Origin: Cryomorpha ignava
Lineage (GTDB): Bacteria; Bacteroidota; Bacteroidia; Flavobacteriales_D; Cryomorphaceae
Direction of reading: 5' to 3'
Length of the DNA stretch: 51,154 bases
NCBI RefSeq assembly: GCF_010686655.1
Contig: NZ_JAAGVY010000037.1
Location: 1-51,154, forward strand
Part shown: one piece after another, positions 37,779 to 46,157 of the stretch
How the letters are laid out: the number at the start of each line of letters is the position of its first letter
Position numbering within the stretch: position 1 is the stretch's first letter
The notes under the pieces: generated by a model
What the model saw: only the letters and a program-made list of their open reading frames with translations
Told to the model about the DNA's origin: nothing
Databases searched by the model: none
Translations under genes and position numbers: made by a program

Positions 37779-38732
37779 TTAAGCGATTGAATCTAAATAA
37801 GCCCGCGTATCTAAATTAAGTTTTTTCGGTGTGATTTCCGCAGCGGCTTTATCAAATTTCTCTCCGATTATCCGCTCGTAAAGCTCTATATATCGCTCGC
37901 TTATGGTTTTTACCCATTCAGTGCTCATTGCGGGAACCGTCTGACCTTCTTTGCCCTGAAAATTATTTTCAATGAGCCATTCACGCACAAATTCTTTCGA
38001 CAATTGCTTCTGGGCTTCACCATTTTTCTGTCGCTCGGCATATCCATCGGCGTAAAAATAACGCGACGAATCGGGTGTATGAATTTCATCCATCAAAATA
38101 ACTTTGCCATTAAGCATTCCAAACTCATATTTGGTATCAACCAAAATCAGCCCTTTCGCTGCAGCCATCTCTGTACCTCGCGCAAACAAGGCTCTGGTAT
38201 AGCGTTCCATAGTTTCGTAGGCATCTTTTGGTACCATGTTTTGATCCAGAATATCTTCTCGCGATATGTCTTCGTCATGGCCTTCGTCGGCTTTGGTGGC
38301 CGGAGTAATTATTGGTTGCAAAAACTTATCGTGTTCGCGCATCCCTTCAGGCATTTCTACACCACAAATCATGCGCTCGCCACTGCGGTAGGTTCTCCAG
38401 GCGTGTCCCGTAAGATATCCGCGAATTACCATTTCTACTCTAAATGGTTCGCATCGCATTCCCACAGCTACATTTGGTGCCGGGGTAGCCATTAACCAAT
38501 TTGGGCAAATATCTTCAGTAGCTTTTAAAAACCTTGCCGCAATTTGATTTAATATTGCTCCTTTATAGGGTATGCCTTTCGGCAAAATCACATCAAAGGC
38601 AGAGATGCGATCGCTGGCTACCATCACCAGCAAGTCGTTGCCAATTGAGTAAACGTCGCGCACCTTTCCGTGGTAAACGCCCGTTTGATTTTTAAATTGA
38701 AATGAAGTATTGGTAAGGGTATCTGTGCTCAT
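37779..38732 (-). CDS. purC: phosphoribosylaminoimidazole-succinocarboxamide synthase
   Basis: 317 residues, the longer SAICAR synthase type. It joins CAIR and aspartate with ATP in purine synthesis. Motifs visible: [10 protein letters not shown] near the N-terminus (phosphate loop), [20 protein letters not shown], and [20 protein letters not shown]. Then KTKYEFG-type sequence (here [20 protein letters not shown]) and the aspartate site in [14 protein letters not shown]. The start codon shares a base with the phoH stop (TAATG), so the two are coupled. Confidence 0.96.
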   Translation of the reverse strand: MSTDTLTNTSFQFKNQTGVYHGKVRDVYSIGNDLLVMVASDRISAFDVILPKGIPYKGAILNQIAARFLKATEDICPNWLMATPAPNVAVGMRCEPFRVEMVIRGYLTGHAWRTYRSGERMICGVEMPEGMREHDKFLQPIITPATKADEGHDEDISREDILDQNMVPKDAYETMERYTRALFARGTEMAAAKGLILVDTKYEFGMLNGKVILMDEIHTPDSSRYFYADGYAERQKNGEAQKQLSKEFVREWLIENNFQGKEGQTVPAMSTEWVKTISERYIELYERIIGEKFDKAAAEITPKKLNLDTRAYLDSIA

Positions 38733-39685
38733 TATTTCTCTTTTTCCTCATTGACGTCAAATGCGCGAATTATTTTCTTTACCAGGGGATGTCTAAGCAC
38801 ATCGTTTTCATTTAAATACACCACTCCAATTTCGGGAATATCTTTTAAATAGCGCAAGGTATGCACCAGGCCACTTGACTGTCTTTTGGGAAGATCTATT
38901 TGAGATAAATCGCCGGTAATCATAAAACGCGCGGACTGGCCCATACGCGTCAAAAACATTTTTAACTGCGAAGTGGTAGCGTTTTGCGCCTCATCGAGTA
39001 TTACAAAAGCCTTATCGAGTGTGCGCCCGCGCATGTACGCCAAAGGGGCAATTTGGATTATCCCCGCCTCAAGAAAATCTCGCAGTCGCTCAGGAGGAAT
39101 CATGTCACGCAAGGCATCGTAGAGGGGCTGCAAATACGGATCGAGTTTATCCTTTAAATCTCCCGGAAGGAAACCCAGATTTTCACCTGCCTCTACCGCC
39201 GGTCGGGTTAGAATAATCTTGCGAATTTCTTTTTGTTTTAAGGCTCTTACGGCCAATGCTACCGCGGTGTAAGTCTTTCCGGTTCCGGCAGGCCCAATGG
39301 CAAAAACCATGTCGTTTTTGGCACTTAGCTCTACCATTTTGCGTTGGTTTGCCGTTCGCGCCTTTACCTGAAGACCGCTATTGCCGTGTACCAATACGTC
39401 ATCGCCGCCATTGTCAGCTAGTATATCGTGCGAATCTTCATTCAATAAGCGTTCAATGTTACTCTCTGTTAGGCGGTTGTATTTTTGAAAATGCTTCAAA
39501 AAAAGCTCCAGCTTTGACTCAAATCTGTCCAGCTCTTCTTCATCGCCTATGGCTTTTATTACATCGCCTCGTGCTATAAGTTTCAACTTTGGAAAATGCT
39601 TTCCAATAAATTGAAATTTCTTGTTGTTCACACCCAAAAGCTCTCTTGGGTCTATAGATTCAATTTGAATGGTTCTCTCGTTCAA
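38732..39685 (-). CDS. PhoH-family ATPase
   Basis: 317 residues. The N-terminal KH-like region (about 20-95) is followed by the PhoH ATPase domain with Walker [12 protein letters not shown], the strand [19 protein letters not shown] and Walker B VILDEAQN, then [13 protein letters not shown]. PhoH proteins are RNA-binding ATPases linked to RNA processing. The gene order phoH-purC is recurrent in Bacteroidota, and the SAM hydroxide adenosyltransferase gene diverges from it 132 nt upstream. Confidence 0.95.
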   Translation of the reverse strand: MNERTIQIESIDPRELLGVNNKKFQFIGKHFPKLKLIARGDVIKAIGDEEELDRFESKLELFLKHFQKYNRLTESNIERLLNEDSHDILADNGGDDVLVHGNSGLQVKARTANQRKMVELSAKNDMVFAIGPAGTGKTYTAVALAVRALKQKEIRKIILTRPAVEAGENLGFLPGDLKDKLDPYLQPLYDALRDMIPPERLRDFLEAGIIQIAPLAYMRGRTLDKAFVILDEAQNATTSQLKMFLTRMGQSARFMITGDLSQIDLPKRQSSGLVHTLRYLKDIPEIGVVYLNENDVLRHPLVKKIIRAFDVNEEKEK

Positions 39686-39727
39686 TAAATTAGATTTTAG
39701 CTAGTTCTGTTATCTATAAATGCCCAC

Positions 39728-39757
39728 TTAAGCGGTCGTTAAATTTACTTACTTTTG
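39728..39757 (+). promoter_or_regulatory. promoter of the SAM hydroxide adenosyltransferase gene
   Basis: TACTTTTG at 39750-39757 matches TAnnTTTG; TTA at 39728-39730 stands 19 nt upstream in place of TTG. The start codon follows about 60 nt later. Confidence 0.55.
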
Positions 39758-39817
39758 CCGTCGAAAATAAGCATTATTTCCACGCGGCATCCTTCTTTTT
39801 AAAGGTTTAAAATTAAC

Positions 39818-40618
39818 ATGAATATAGTAACACTTACATCCGATCTGGGCACAAAAGATTATTATCTAGCCAGTGTAAAAGCCGCCGCGCTTACGCAGAT
39901 CGCAGATGTACAGTGGGTGGATATCTCGCATCACATACCACCTTTTGATATGGCAAAGGCCGCTTTTGTGTTGAAAAATGTTTGGAAAGATTTTCCGGTA
40001 GGTAGTTTTCACATCGTGGGAGTTGATACCGATTGGCGAAAAGCTGCTCCTTATGTCGTTGTTCAAAAAGATGGACATTTTTTTATCGGCGCAGACAATG
40101 GGTTTTTCTCACTGCTTTTTAACGAAGAGCCTGCCGATGCCGTTTATGTGCTGAACTTGAGAGGCGACGAAGATCTGAATTTCCCAACCAAATCTATTTT
40201 TGTACCAATCATAGCCCGGCTTTGCAACGGAACTGAAGTTTCTGAAATTGGAACGCTCACTGAAAGCTACAAGGTGAGGCCGGGAATTATGCCCGTTTTT
40301 GAGCACAATAATATTCGCGGAACGGTAATATATGTAGATGGATATGGAAATGTGATTACCAACATTACCAAACAACTATTTGCAGAAAAAGTAGGTGACA
40401 AACCATTTCACATTGTTTTGCGCCGAGGCGATACCGAGCTTAATGCCATTTCCAGAGCTTACAACGAAGTACCTGAAGGCGAAAAACTGGCTCTTTTTAC
40501 TTTGGGTGGTTATCTCGAAATTGCCATAAACAGAGGAGTTGAAGGCAGTGGAGGAGGTGCATCGGATCTTTTAGGAATCAAGGAAAACGATATTATTAGA
40601 ATTGAAATTGAAGACTGA
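39818..40618 (+). CDS. SAM hydroxide adenosyltransferase (DUF62 family)
   Basis: 266 residues. This family hydrolyses S-adenosylmethionine to adenosine and methionine, and is related to the chlorinases and fluorinases. The N-terminal domain opens TLTSDLGTKDYYLASVKAAA (the conserved Asp contacts ribose) and continues WVDISHHIPPFDMAKAAFVL. FFIGADNGFFSLLF follows, then YVDGYGNVITNI in the C-terminal barrel. The halide-binding loop of the halogenases is not seen, so the water-using enzyme is the likely type. It diverges from the phoH-purC pair. Confidence 0.9.
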   Translation: MNIVTLTSDLGTKDYYLASVKAAALTQIADVQWVDISHHIPPFDMAKAAFVLKNVWKDFPVGSFHIVGVDTDWRKAAPYVVVQKDGHFFIGADNGFFSLLFNEEPADAVYVLNLRGDEDLNFPTKSIFVPIIARLCNGTEVSEIGTLTESYKVRPGIMPVFEHNNIRGTVIYVDGYGNVITNITKQLFAEKVGDKPFHIVLRRGDTELNAISRAYNEVPEGEKLALFTLGGYLEIAINRGVEGSGGGASDLLGIKENDIIRIEIED

Positions 40619-40656
40619 TTTAAACTTTTTAGTTCGAAAATAGTTTATCTTTAGTT

Positions 40657-40908
40657 ATGGTTTCAAAAGCTGAATTTCAGAAATGTAGATTGACGGCTCG
40701 CAAAAAGCTCTTGCAAGATGCAGGCACGCATCTGGCCAGTCGTTATTATCGCTCATACGCGGTTCATCTTTATGCTGTTAGCAATTTTTATGTAGAACTG
40801 TGGGTGCGCATGGATTTTGATGAAATATGCTGGATAGAAATCGCCGATAGTGAAAACGTAGCCGATAATTACACCGGAAAATTAAGTTTCAAAGAGCTGG
40901 GACTTTAG
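40657..40908 (+). CDS. small hypothetical protein
   Basis: 83 residues, soluble. The sequence begins MVSKAEFQKCRLTARKKLLQ and contains an aromatic strand region (YAVHLYAVSNFYVELWVRM) ending in an acidic segment. I do not recognise the family. It lies 38 nt after the SAM hydrolase gene and may be co-transcribed; the element TATCTTTA just upstream is a near match to the promoter consensus, so it may have its own start. Confidence 0.5.
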   Translation: MVSKAEFQKCRLTARKKLLQDAGTHLASRYYRSYAVHLYAVSNFYVELWVRMDFDEICWIEIADSENVADNYTGKLSFKELGL

Positions 40909-41093
40909 ATAGAGTTTGTCAATAGAGTCAAGTGGCTGGATCATAAAGTTCAATAGCAAGGCGCATGCAGAATTGAAAATCAAGGAGTTGACATTTGTCA
41001 ATAACTGTTTCAATTCAAGTGCAACGCCGATAGTGGACTTTATGGACAGACACTAGATAGGAGACCTGTTAACCTATAGCATGAGGCATTATA

Positions 41094-41170
41094 GGCAATA
41101 GGCAATGAGCAATAGGCAATGAGCAATAGGCAATGGGCAATAGGCAATAGGCAATGAGCAATAGGCAACA
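41094..41170. repeat. heptanucleotide tandem repeat, 11 units of RGCAATR
   Basis: Eleven consecutive 7-mers without any shift in phase: GGCAATA, GGCAATG, AGCAATA and their combinations, ending in GGCAACA. Variation falls only at positions 1, 6 and 7. It is the longest such array in the window and is followed 22 nt later by a second array with another unit. Confidence 0.9.
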
Positions 41171-41192
41171 TCTCGACTTCGCTCAGTGACTG

Positions 41193-41234
41193 CCCAATAC
41201 GCAATACGCCATACGCCATACGCAATACGCAATA
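41193..41234. repeat. heptanucleotide tandem repeat, 6 units of CGCMATA
   Basis: Six 7-mers in phase: CCCAATA, CGCAATA, CGCCATA, CGCCATA, CGCAATA, CGCAATA. The unit differs from the preceding array mainly in its first base. Together with it, the stretch 40909-41300 contains no gene. Confidence 0.88.
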
Positions 41235-41306
41235 CTAAGAATCGTAGATGCTGACCACACCGTCAGTGCTAATCAACAAAAACCAACCACCAAAAACCAA
41301 AAATTA

Positions 41307-41336
41307 TTTGCCATTTTAAAAGAAAGTGTATTTTTG
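41307..41336 (+). promoter_or_regulatory. consensus promoter of the amylase gene
   Basis: TTTG at 41307-41310, 18 nt, then TATTTTTG at 41329-41336, an excellent match to the Bacteroidota promoter. The ATG of the gene follows 21 nt later, so the leader is very short. An in-frame TTG at 41334 is part of this promoter and is therefore not the start. Confidence 0.8.
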
Positions 41337-41357
41337 ACACTAATAAACTTTAAGCAC

Positions 41358-44186
41358 ATGTTAAAACGTCTATCCTTTTTTTTCTTATCGGTTTTTCTTA
41401 CCGTTCAACTTACGGCGCAGATCGTTTCAATAGATCCGCCTTTTGCCACCCAATTAGATGACATTACTATAACTTACAATGCCGCTCTTGGCAATGCAGG
41501 CGTGATAGGGGTGCAACCTGTGTATGCTCACACAGGCGTAATTTTGGAAGGTGAGTCTGGCTGGCAAAATGTGCAGGGCAATTGGGGCACCGCCGATGCC
41601 AATGTAGTTATGACCCCGCTGGGAAACAACCTGCACGAAATATCATTTAATATTACCGATTTTTATAATCTCCAACCCGGCGATGTGGTTGAGCAGCTCG
41701 CCTTTGTATTTAGAAATGCAAACGGTTCGCTGGAAGGGAAAACGGCCGATGGCAACGATATTTTTGTTGCTATTTATTCAAATGTATTTGCGGGAAGCAT
41801 TACCGAACCTTTTCAACCAGTCATATTTTTCGACCCACCTGCCAATGTGAATTTTACGGCACAAACCAATGAGCCCGCAACCATAACCCTCTATTTAGAC
41901 GATGCCTCGCTTAGCTCTCAAACTGCGGTTTCAGAGCTCTCCTATTCAGTTAATCTTTCGGGCGAACCGGCAGGACAATACTGGCTATGGATGGAGGCCG
42001 ATAATGGCGCCACAACCATTACAGATTCTACCTACATTATTATTCAGGGCGCGCCGGTTGTGGCTGCAGCTCCAGCAGGTGTAATAGATGGTATAAATTA
42101 TATTGACGACGAAACGGTAATTCTCCAAATTTACGCGCCCTTTAAGGATTTTATTTATGTGCTTGGCGATTTTAACAACTGGCAGTTTCATCCCGAATAT
42201 TTCACGAAAGTGACACCCGAAGGGGATAGGTTTTGGTTGGAAATTAGCGATTTAAATCCCGGTCAGGAATACCGTTTTCAATACGCTATAGATGAGCAAG
42301 ATATGCGCGTGGCTGATATCTACGCCGATAAAATTCTCGATCCCTGGAATGATCCATATATTCCGGAATCGGTTTATCCTGATCTAATAGAATATCCTTC
42401 AGGGCTTACCACCGAAATTGTTTCTGTGTTTCAAACTGCACAACCTTCTTACAACTGGCAGGTAGAAAATTTTGACCGTCCAGATGAAAATAAACTCATA
42501 ATCTATGAATTATTGATTCGCGATTGGGACGAGAATCACTCATATCAATCTGTTACAGATCGTCTAGACTATCTGGAAACGCTTGGAGTAAACGCTATTG
42601 AATTAATGCCTTTCACCGAGTTTGAAGGAAATGAAAGCTGGGGCTATAATCCCATGTTTTACTTTGCTGCTGATAAATACTACGGACCAAAAGATGCCTT
42701 AAAAGCGTTGGTTGATGAATGCCACTTGCGTGGAATAGCAGTGATTCAGGATGTTGTTTTCAATCACTCTTTTGGCCAAAATCCACAGCTGCGCATGTAC
42801 TCTCAAAGTGGAGGCCCTGCTGGTCCGCCATCGGCCAACAGCCCTTTTTTCAACGTAACTGCAAAACACCCTTTTAATGTAGGTTACGACTATGATCACA
42901 GCCAGCCAATAGTGCAGGAATTTGTACGACGCAACTTGCAATATTGGGTGGAAGAATATAAAATTGACGGATTTCGGTTTGATTTAAGCAAAGGGTTTAC
43001 TCAAAATCAAACCAATAATGTAAGTGCTTGGAATCAATATGATCAGTCGCGCGTTGACAATTGGTTTCGCATTCGCGATGAAATTTATAGCTACGACCCG
43101 GATGTGTATATGATTCTGGAGCATTTGGGTAATAACAACGAAGAAACTGTTCTTGCAAATGGTGGAATGATGCTGTGGGGAAATATAAACCATGAGTACA
43201 ATGAGGCTTCTATGGGCTACCCCAGCAATTTAAATTGGGCCGATTATCAAAACCGGAACTGGAATGATCCCAAATTGGTAAGTTATGCTGAAAGCCACGA
43301 TGAAGAGCGCCTGATGTACAAAAATCTGGAATTCGGTAACAGTGCAACCAATTATGATATTACTGAATTGGAAACCGCTCTTGCGAGGCAAGAAGCCATT
43401 GCGGCATTTCTCATTCCGCTGGCCGGGCCAAAAATGATTTGGCAATTTGGCGAGCTGGGCTATGATTACAGCATTAATTATTGTCCAAACGGCACAATAG
43501 ATCCAGATTGCCGCGTTGCCAATAAACCTATACGCTGGGATTATTACGACGAGCCTGCCCGCCAGCGCTTATATAAAGTAAACGCAGCACTCAACAAGCT
43601 AAAAACTGAAAACGAGGCGTTTACATCAACCAATTACACATGGGATGTGGGCGCTGCCGGAAAGCGACTTATCATTGAGCATCAATCTATGGATGTGGTT
43701 ATTATTGCCAATTTTGATGTTACCCCCATTACCTTGGTACCCGGCTTTACGCACACCGGCACCTGGTACGATTATATGCTGGGCACGACTATTATTGAAG
43801 ATAATCTGAACAATGGTTTTTTACTTCAGCCGGGAGAGTATCGCATTTATACAGATGTGGAACTCGAAACTCCTGACTTGACTGTTGGTTTGGCTTCCGC
43901 CAATAAAAAAGAAGAAGCGCAGATAAGCGTTTATCCCAATCCGTTTCAGCATTTTACCAATATCTCTTATCAACTCGAACAAACAGATAGGGTAGAGGTG
44001 CGCGTTATGGATATAAGTGGAAAGCTGGTAAAAACCTTATTTGCAGGACAGCAGGCGCAGGGAAACCATACGCTAAACTGGGATGGAACTGATAATGCAG
44101 GAGGTAAGGCTGCTTCGGGAATTTATGCAATTCAAATAACTACCGGGCAAACTGTTGGAACATCAAAAGTGGTATGTATCAGGTAA
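41358..44186 (+). CDS. secreted GH13 alpha-amylase-type glycosidase with T9SS sorting domain
   Basis: About 942 residues. A signal peptide (1-20, ending LTAQ) is followed by N-terminal beta domains. One of these resembles the carbohydrate-binding CBM48/E-set fold (DFIYVLGDFNNWQFHPEYFT). The GH13 barrel carries all four conserved regions: DVVFNH (Asp465), DGFRFD (nucleophile Asp542), ILEHLG (acid/base Glu588) and SHDEERL (His647-Asp648). The C-terminal about 85 residues form a T9SS type A domain with VYPNPF (Tyr859). It should hydrolyse or rearrange alpha-1,4 or 1,6 glucans outside the cell and be released or anchored by type IX secretion. No sus-type transport genes are adjacent. Confidence 0.93.
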   Translation: MLKRLSFFFLSVFLTVQLTAQIVSIDPPFATQLDDITITYNAALGNAGVIGVQPVYAHTGVILEGESGWQNVQGNWGTADANVVMTPLGNNLHEISFNITDFYNLQPGDVVEQLAFVFRNANGSLEGKTADGNDIFVAIYSNVFAGSITEPFQPVIFFDPPANVNFTAQTNEPATITLYLDDASLSSQTAVSELSYSVNLSGEPAGQYWLWMEADNGATTITDSTYIIIQGAPVVAAAPAGVIDGINYIDDETVILQIYAPFKDFIYVLGDFNNWQFHPEYFTKVTPEGDRFWLEISDLNPGQEYRFQYAIDEQDMRVADIYADKILDPWNDPYIPESVYPDLIEYPSGLTTEIVSVFQTAQPSYNWQVENFDRPDENKLIIYELLIRDWDENHSYQSVTDRLDYLETLGVNAIELMPFTEFEGNESWGYNPMFYFAADKYYGPKDALKALVDECHLRGIAVIQDVVFNHSFGQNPQLRMYSQSGGPAGPPSANSPFFNVTAKHPFNVGYDYDHSQPIVQEFVRRNLQYWVEEYKIDGFRFDLSKGFTQNQTNNVSAWNQYDQSRVDNWFRIRDEIYSYDPDVYMILEHLGNNNEETVLANGGMMLWGNINHEYNEASMGYPSNLNWADYQNRNWNDPKLVSYAESHDEERLMYKNLEFGNSATNYDITELETALARQEAIAAFLIPLAGPKMIWQFGELGYDYSINYCPNGTIDPDCRVANKPIRWDYYDEPARQRLYKVNAALNKLKTENEAFTSTNYTWDVGAAGKRLIIEHQSMDVVIIANFDVTPITLVPGFTHTGTWYDYMLGTTIIEDNLNNGFLLQPGEYRIYTDVELETPDLTVGLASANKKEEAQISVYPNPFQHFTNISYQLEQTDRVEVRVMDISGKLVKTLFAGQQAQGNHTLNWDGTDNAGGKAASGIYAIQITTGQTVGTSKVVCIR

Positions 44187-44202
44187 TGATACCGTTCGCT
44201 AC

Positions 44203-45438
44203 TTATTGTTTTACAAATTTCATTGCAATCTGCCCTCCAACACCTTGAATTTGAATAAAATAGAATCCCTGTGAAAGTTCAGAAACATCAATTTGAGTTT
44301 TGGATTGGGTGATAGCTTCAAGCCTTAACCGCTTTCCGGAATAATCAAATATTGTAAGATAGGAGTTATCATATTGACTGAAATTTTCAATCTCTAAAGT
44401 CAGCTTTTCTCTGGTCGGGTTGGGGTAAATCGAAATCCCATCGGTAGCCGATATATCCTCAATAGCAGTGGGATTCACACTTTTCCAGGTTTCTTTTAGT
44501 CGTACATTTTCATGACTAATCCCTGTAGTGTAATAGATGTTCGTGCCATCATTAAAGCATATTCCTCCTTTTCTTCCAAATGAGGGTAGCGCATCAAGTT
44601 GTTCCCAGATCAATAAATTGAGATTGAAGCGCCACATATCGTTGTAATAATCGCCCATAACATCAACACCACCTATTACAATCAAATTATTTGGCAATGA
44701 ACTCAATGTTGAATGGCTTCTGCCGAAATTTGGAAATTCGCCGAGTTCTGTCCAGGAATCCGAAATAGGATCATATTCATATAATTCATTGTAAAATAGG
44801 TTATTCTCATCTTTGCCAAAAATTAAATACCCCTTACCATTGTTAGCTGAAGCTGAAGCCCGAAACATCGACCCAAAAGGTAAATCATTTTTTTGTTGCC
44901 AGGTATCGTTAGTAATTTCATAAGCCCAGACTTCATTTATGGCATCGCTTAAATTGGTTTTGCCGCCAATGATATAGGCCACGTTATCAATTACAAAACA
45001 GGCTGATCCGCTTCTTCCTATTGCTGGCAGACTTGATTTTTCAACCCAATTGTTTAATTCCGGATCGTATTGCCAAAGGTCACTTAAGTAAACTCCCCCC
45101 TTAACGCCTCCAAAAACAAAACCATGCGTAGATGACGAAAACCCTGATGCATATTGTCTTTCATTTCCATCGGGCAAAGAGGCGATCGGTTCCCACGTAT
45201 CTGCATTCATGCTAAATGCATAAAAATCTTTGGTTTCAGACCAGCCTACTTGTAAACCCGTTCCGCAATAGGCTGTGTTGTCAATTACAAAAGAAGCACC
45301 GTCATCTCTTTCTGTTGATGGGAAATCTGAAACCTGAATCCATGATTGAGAATGGCTGCCTAGAACACAAATAATTGCTATGTATGAGAGTATAATCTTA
45401 CGATTGCAGAGTTGCTTTATTAGAATTGACATGAACAA
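44203..45438 (-). CDS. Kelch-repeat secreted protein with T9SS sorting domain
   Basis: 411 residues with a signal peptide (ending GSHSQS near residue 31) and five to six Kelch repeats forming a beta-propeller. Repeat signatures: YIIGGKTNLSDAINEVWAYE, NDTWQQKNDLPFGSMFRASA, LIVIGGVDVMGDYYNDMWRF. The last about 80 residues are a T9SS type A domain with ISIYPNPTREKLTLEI and the ending IAMKFVKQ. The propeller probably binds carbohydrate or protein outside the cell. It converges with the amylase gene 16 nt away. A start at the third codon (MSILIKQ) is also possible. Confidence 0.88.
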   Translation of the reverse strand: MFMSILIKQLCNRKIILSYIAIICVLGSHSQSWIQVSDFPSTERDDGASFVIDNTAYCGTGLQVGWSETKDFYAFSMNADTWEPIASLPDGNERQYASGFSSSTHGFVFGGVKGGVYLSDLWQYDPELNNWVEKSSLPAIGRSGSACFVIDNVAYIIGGKTNLSDAINEVWAYEITNDTWQQKNDLPFGSMFRASASANNGKGYLIFGKDENNLFYNELYEYDPISDSWTELGEFPNFGRSHSTLSSLPNNLIVIGGVDVMGDYYNDMWRFNLNLLIWEQLDALPSFGRKGGICFNDGTNIYYTTGISHENVRLKETWKSVNPTAIEDISATDGISIYPNPTREKLTLEIENFSQYDNSYLTIFDYSGKRLRLEAITQSKTQIDVSELSQGFYFIQIQGVGGQIAMKFVKQ

Positions 45439-45498
45439 ACTTAATTAATTTAGGTGAGTAGCAGTTGGCTTTGTAAGGTAAACCTGAATTACGCAATC

Positions 45499-46098
45499 TT
45501 ATTGTTGGCCGCTACCACTTCCATTTTTAATCAGCTTAGACCGTTTACTAAGCAACGCCGCTCTTTTTGACCTCTTCTCTTCAGTATCTAATTTCAGATC
45601 AATTTCTTTTATCTCATTTTTAAGATCTATAAACGCTTTGCTTTTCGAGTATTCAGCCAGCCACTCTGAAAATTCAGGAAATGATTCTTTCTTGTAGCCA
45701 AAATACTTAATGAGCACCTCAATTGGCCAATTGTTACTTGAGCGAATATGTTCAATTGATTTCGGATCTAAAAAGTAGTCAATCAAATACTCGTTTAAAA
45801 AGTGCGCCTGAATTATTTGAGTTTTTGCTCTCTCAACTCTTTTTGTTTTATAGAGTGTCAGTGAATATTGAAACCAGAATAGCGGCGATCCAACATCATC
45901 TGAAAAATGCTTATCGAACCAATTAAAATATCTTAAAGCACCCGTATAATCTTCCAGTTTTATATAGAGTTCGGGTTGTACATACCTGAGGCCACCACCA
46001 TCATGATAGTATCCGCCCCAGTGTTTTTTATCTGCGGCCAGTGCTTTTTTAATCTTTGCGATTTTAGCTCTGACTCTTTTTTCTTGATTTTCGGTCAT
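45499..46098 (-). CDS. hypothetical soluble protein, helical with TPR-like features
   Basis: 199 residues, mostly helical. The middle (ALRYFNWFDKHFSDDVGSPL, then FQYSLTLYKTKRVERAKTQI) looks like a tetratricopeptide-type pair. The C-terminus is a charged coiled coil (NEIKEIDLKLDTEEKRSKRA) ending in a Gly-Ser tail. No signal peptide. It lies 59 nt downstream of the tail-sheath gene on the same strand, so it may be expressed with it. I cannot assign it to a known contractile-system part. Confidence 0.55.
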   Translation of the reverse strand: MTENQEKRVRAKIAKIKKALAADKKHWGGYYHDGGGLRYVQPELYIKLEDYTGALRYFNWFDKHFSDDVGSPLFWFQYSLTLYKTKRVERAKTQIIQAHFLNEYLIDYFLDPKSIEHIRSSNNWPIEVLIKYFGYKKESFPEFSEWLAEYSKSKAFIDLKNEIKEIDLKLDTEEKRSKRAALLSKRSKLIKNGSGSGQQ

Positions 46099-46157
46099 TG
46101 TACCGGGTTTTGACAGCGTCGTTAGATCGGGTGAATAAATACCGATTAACCGTCGAA

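Noticed and set aside
41094-41234. CRISPR array
   Set aside because: Units are 7 nt without spacers, and no cas genes are present.
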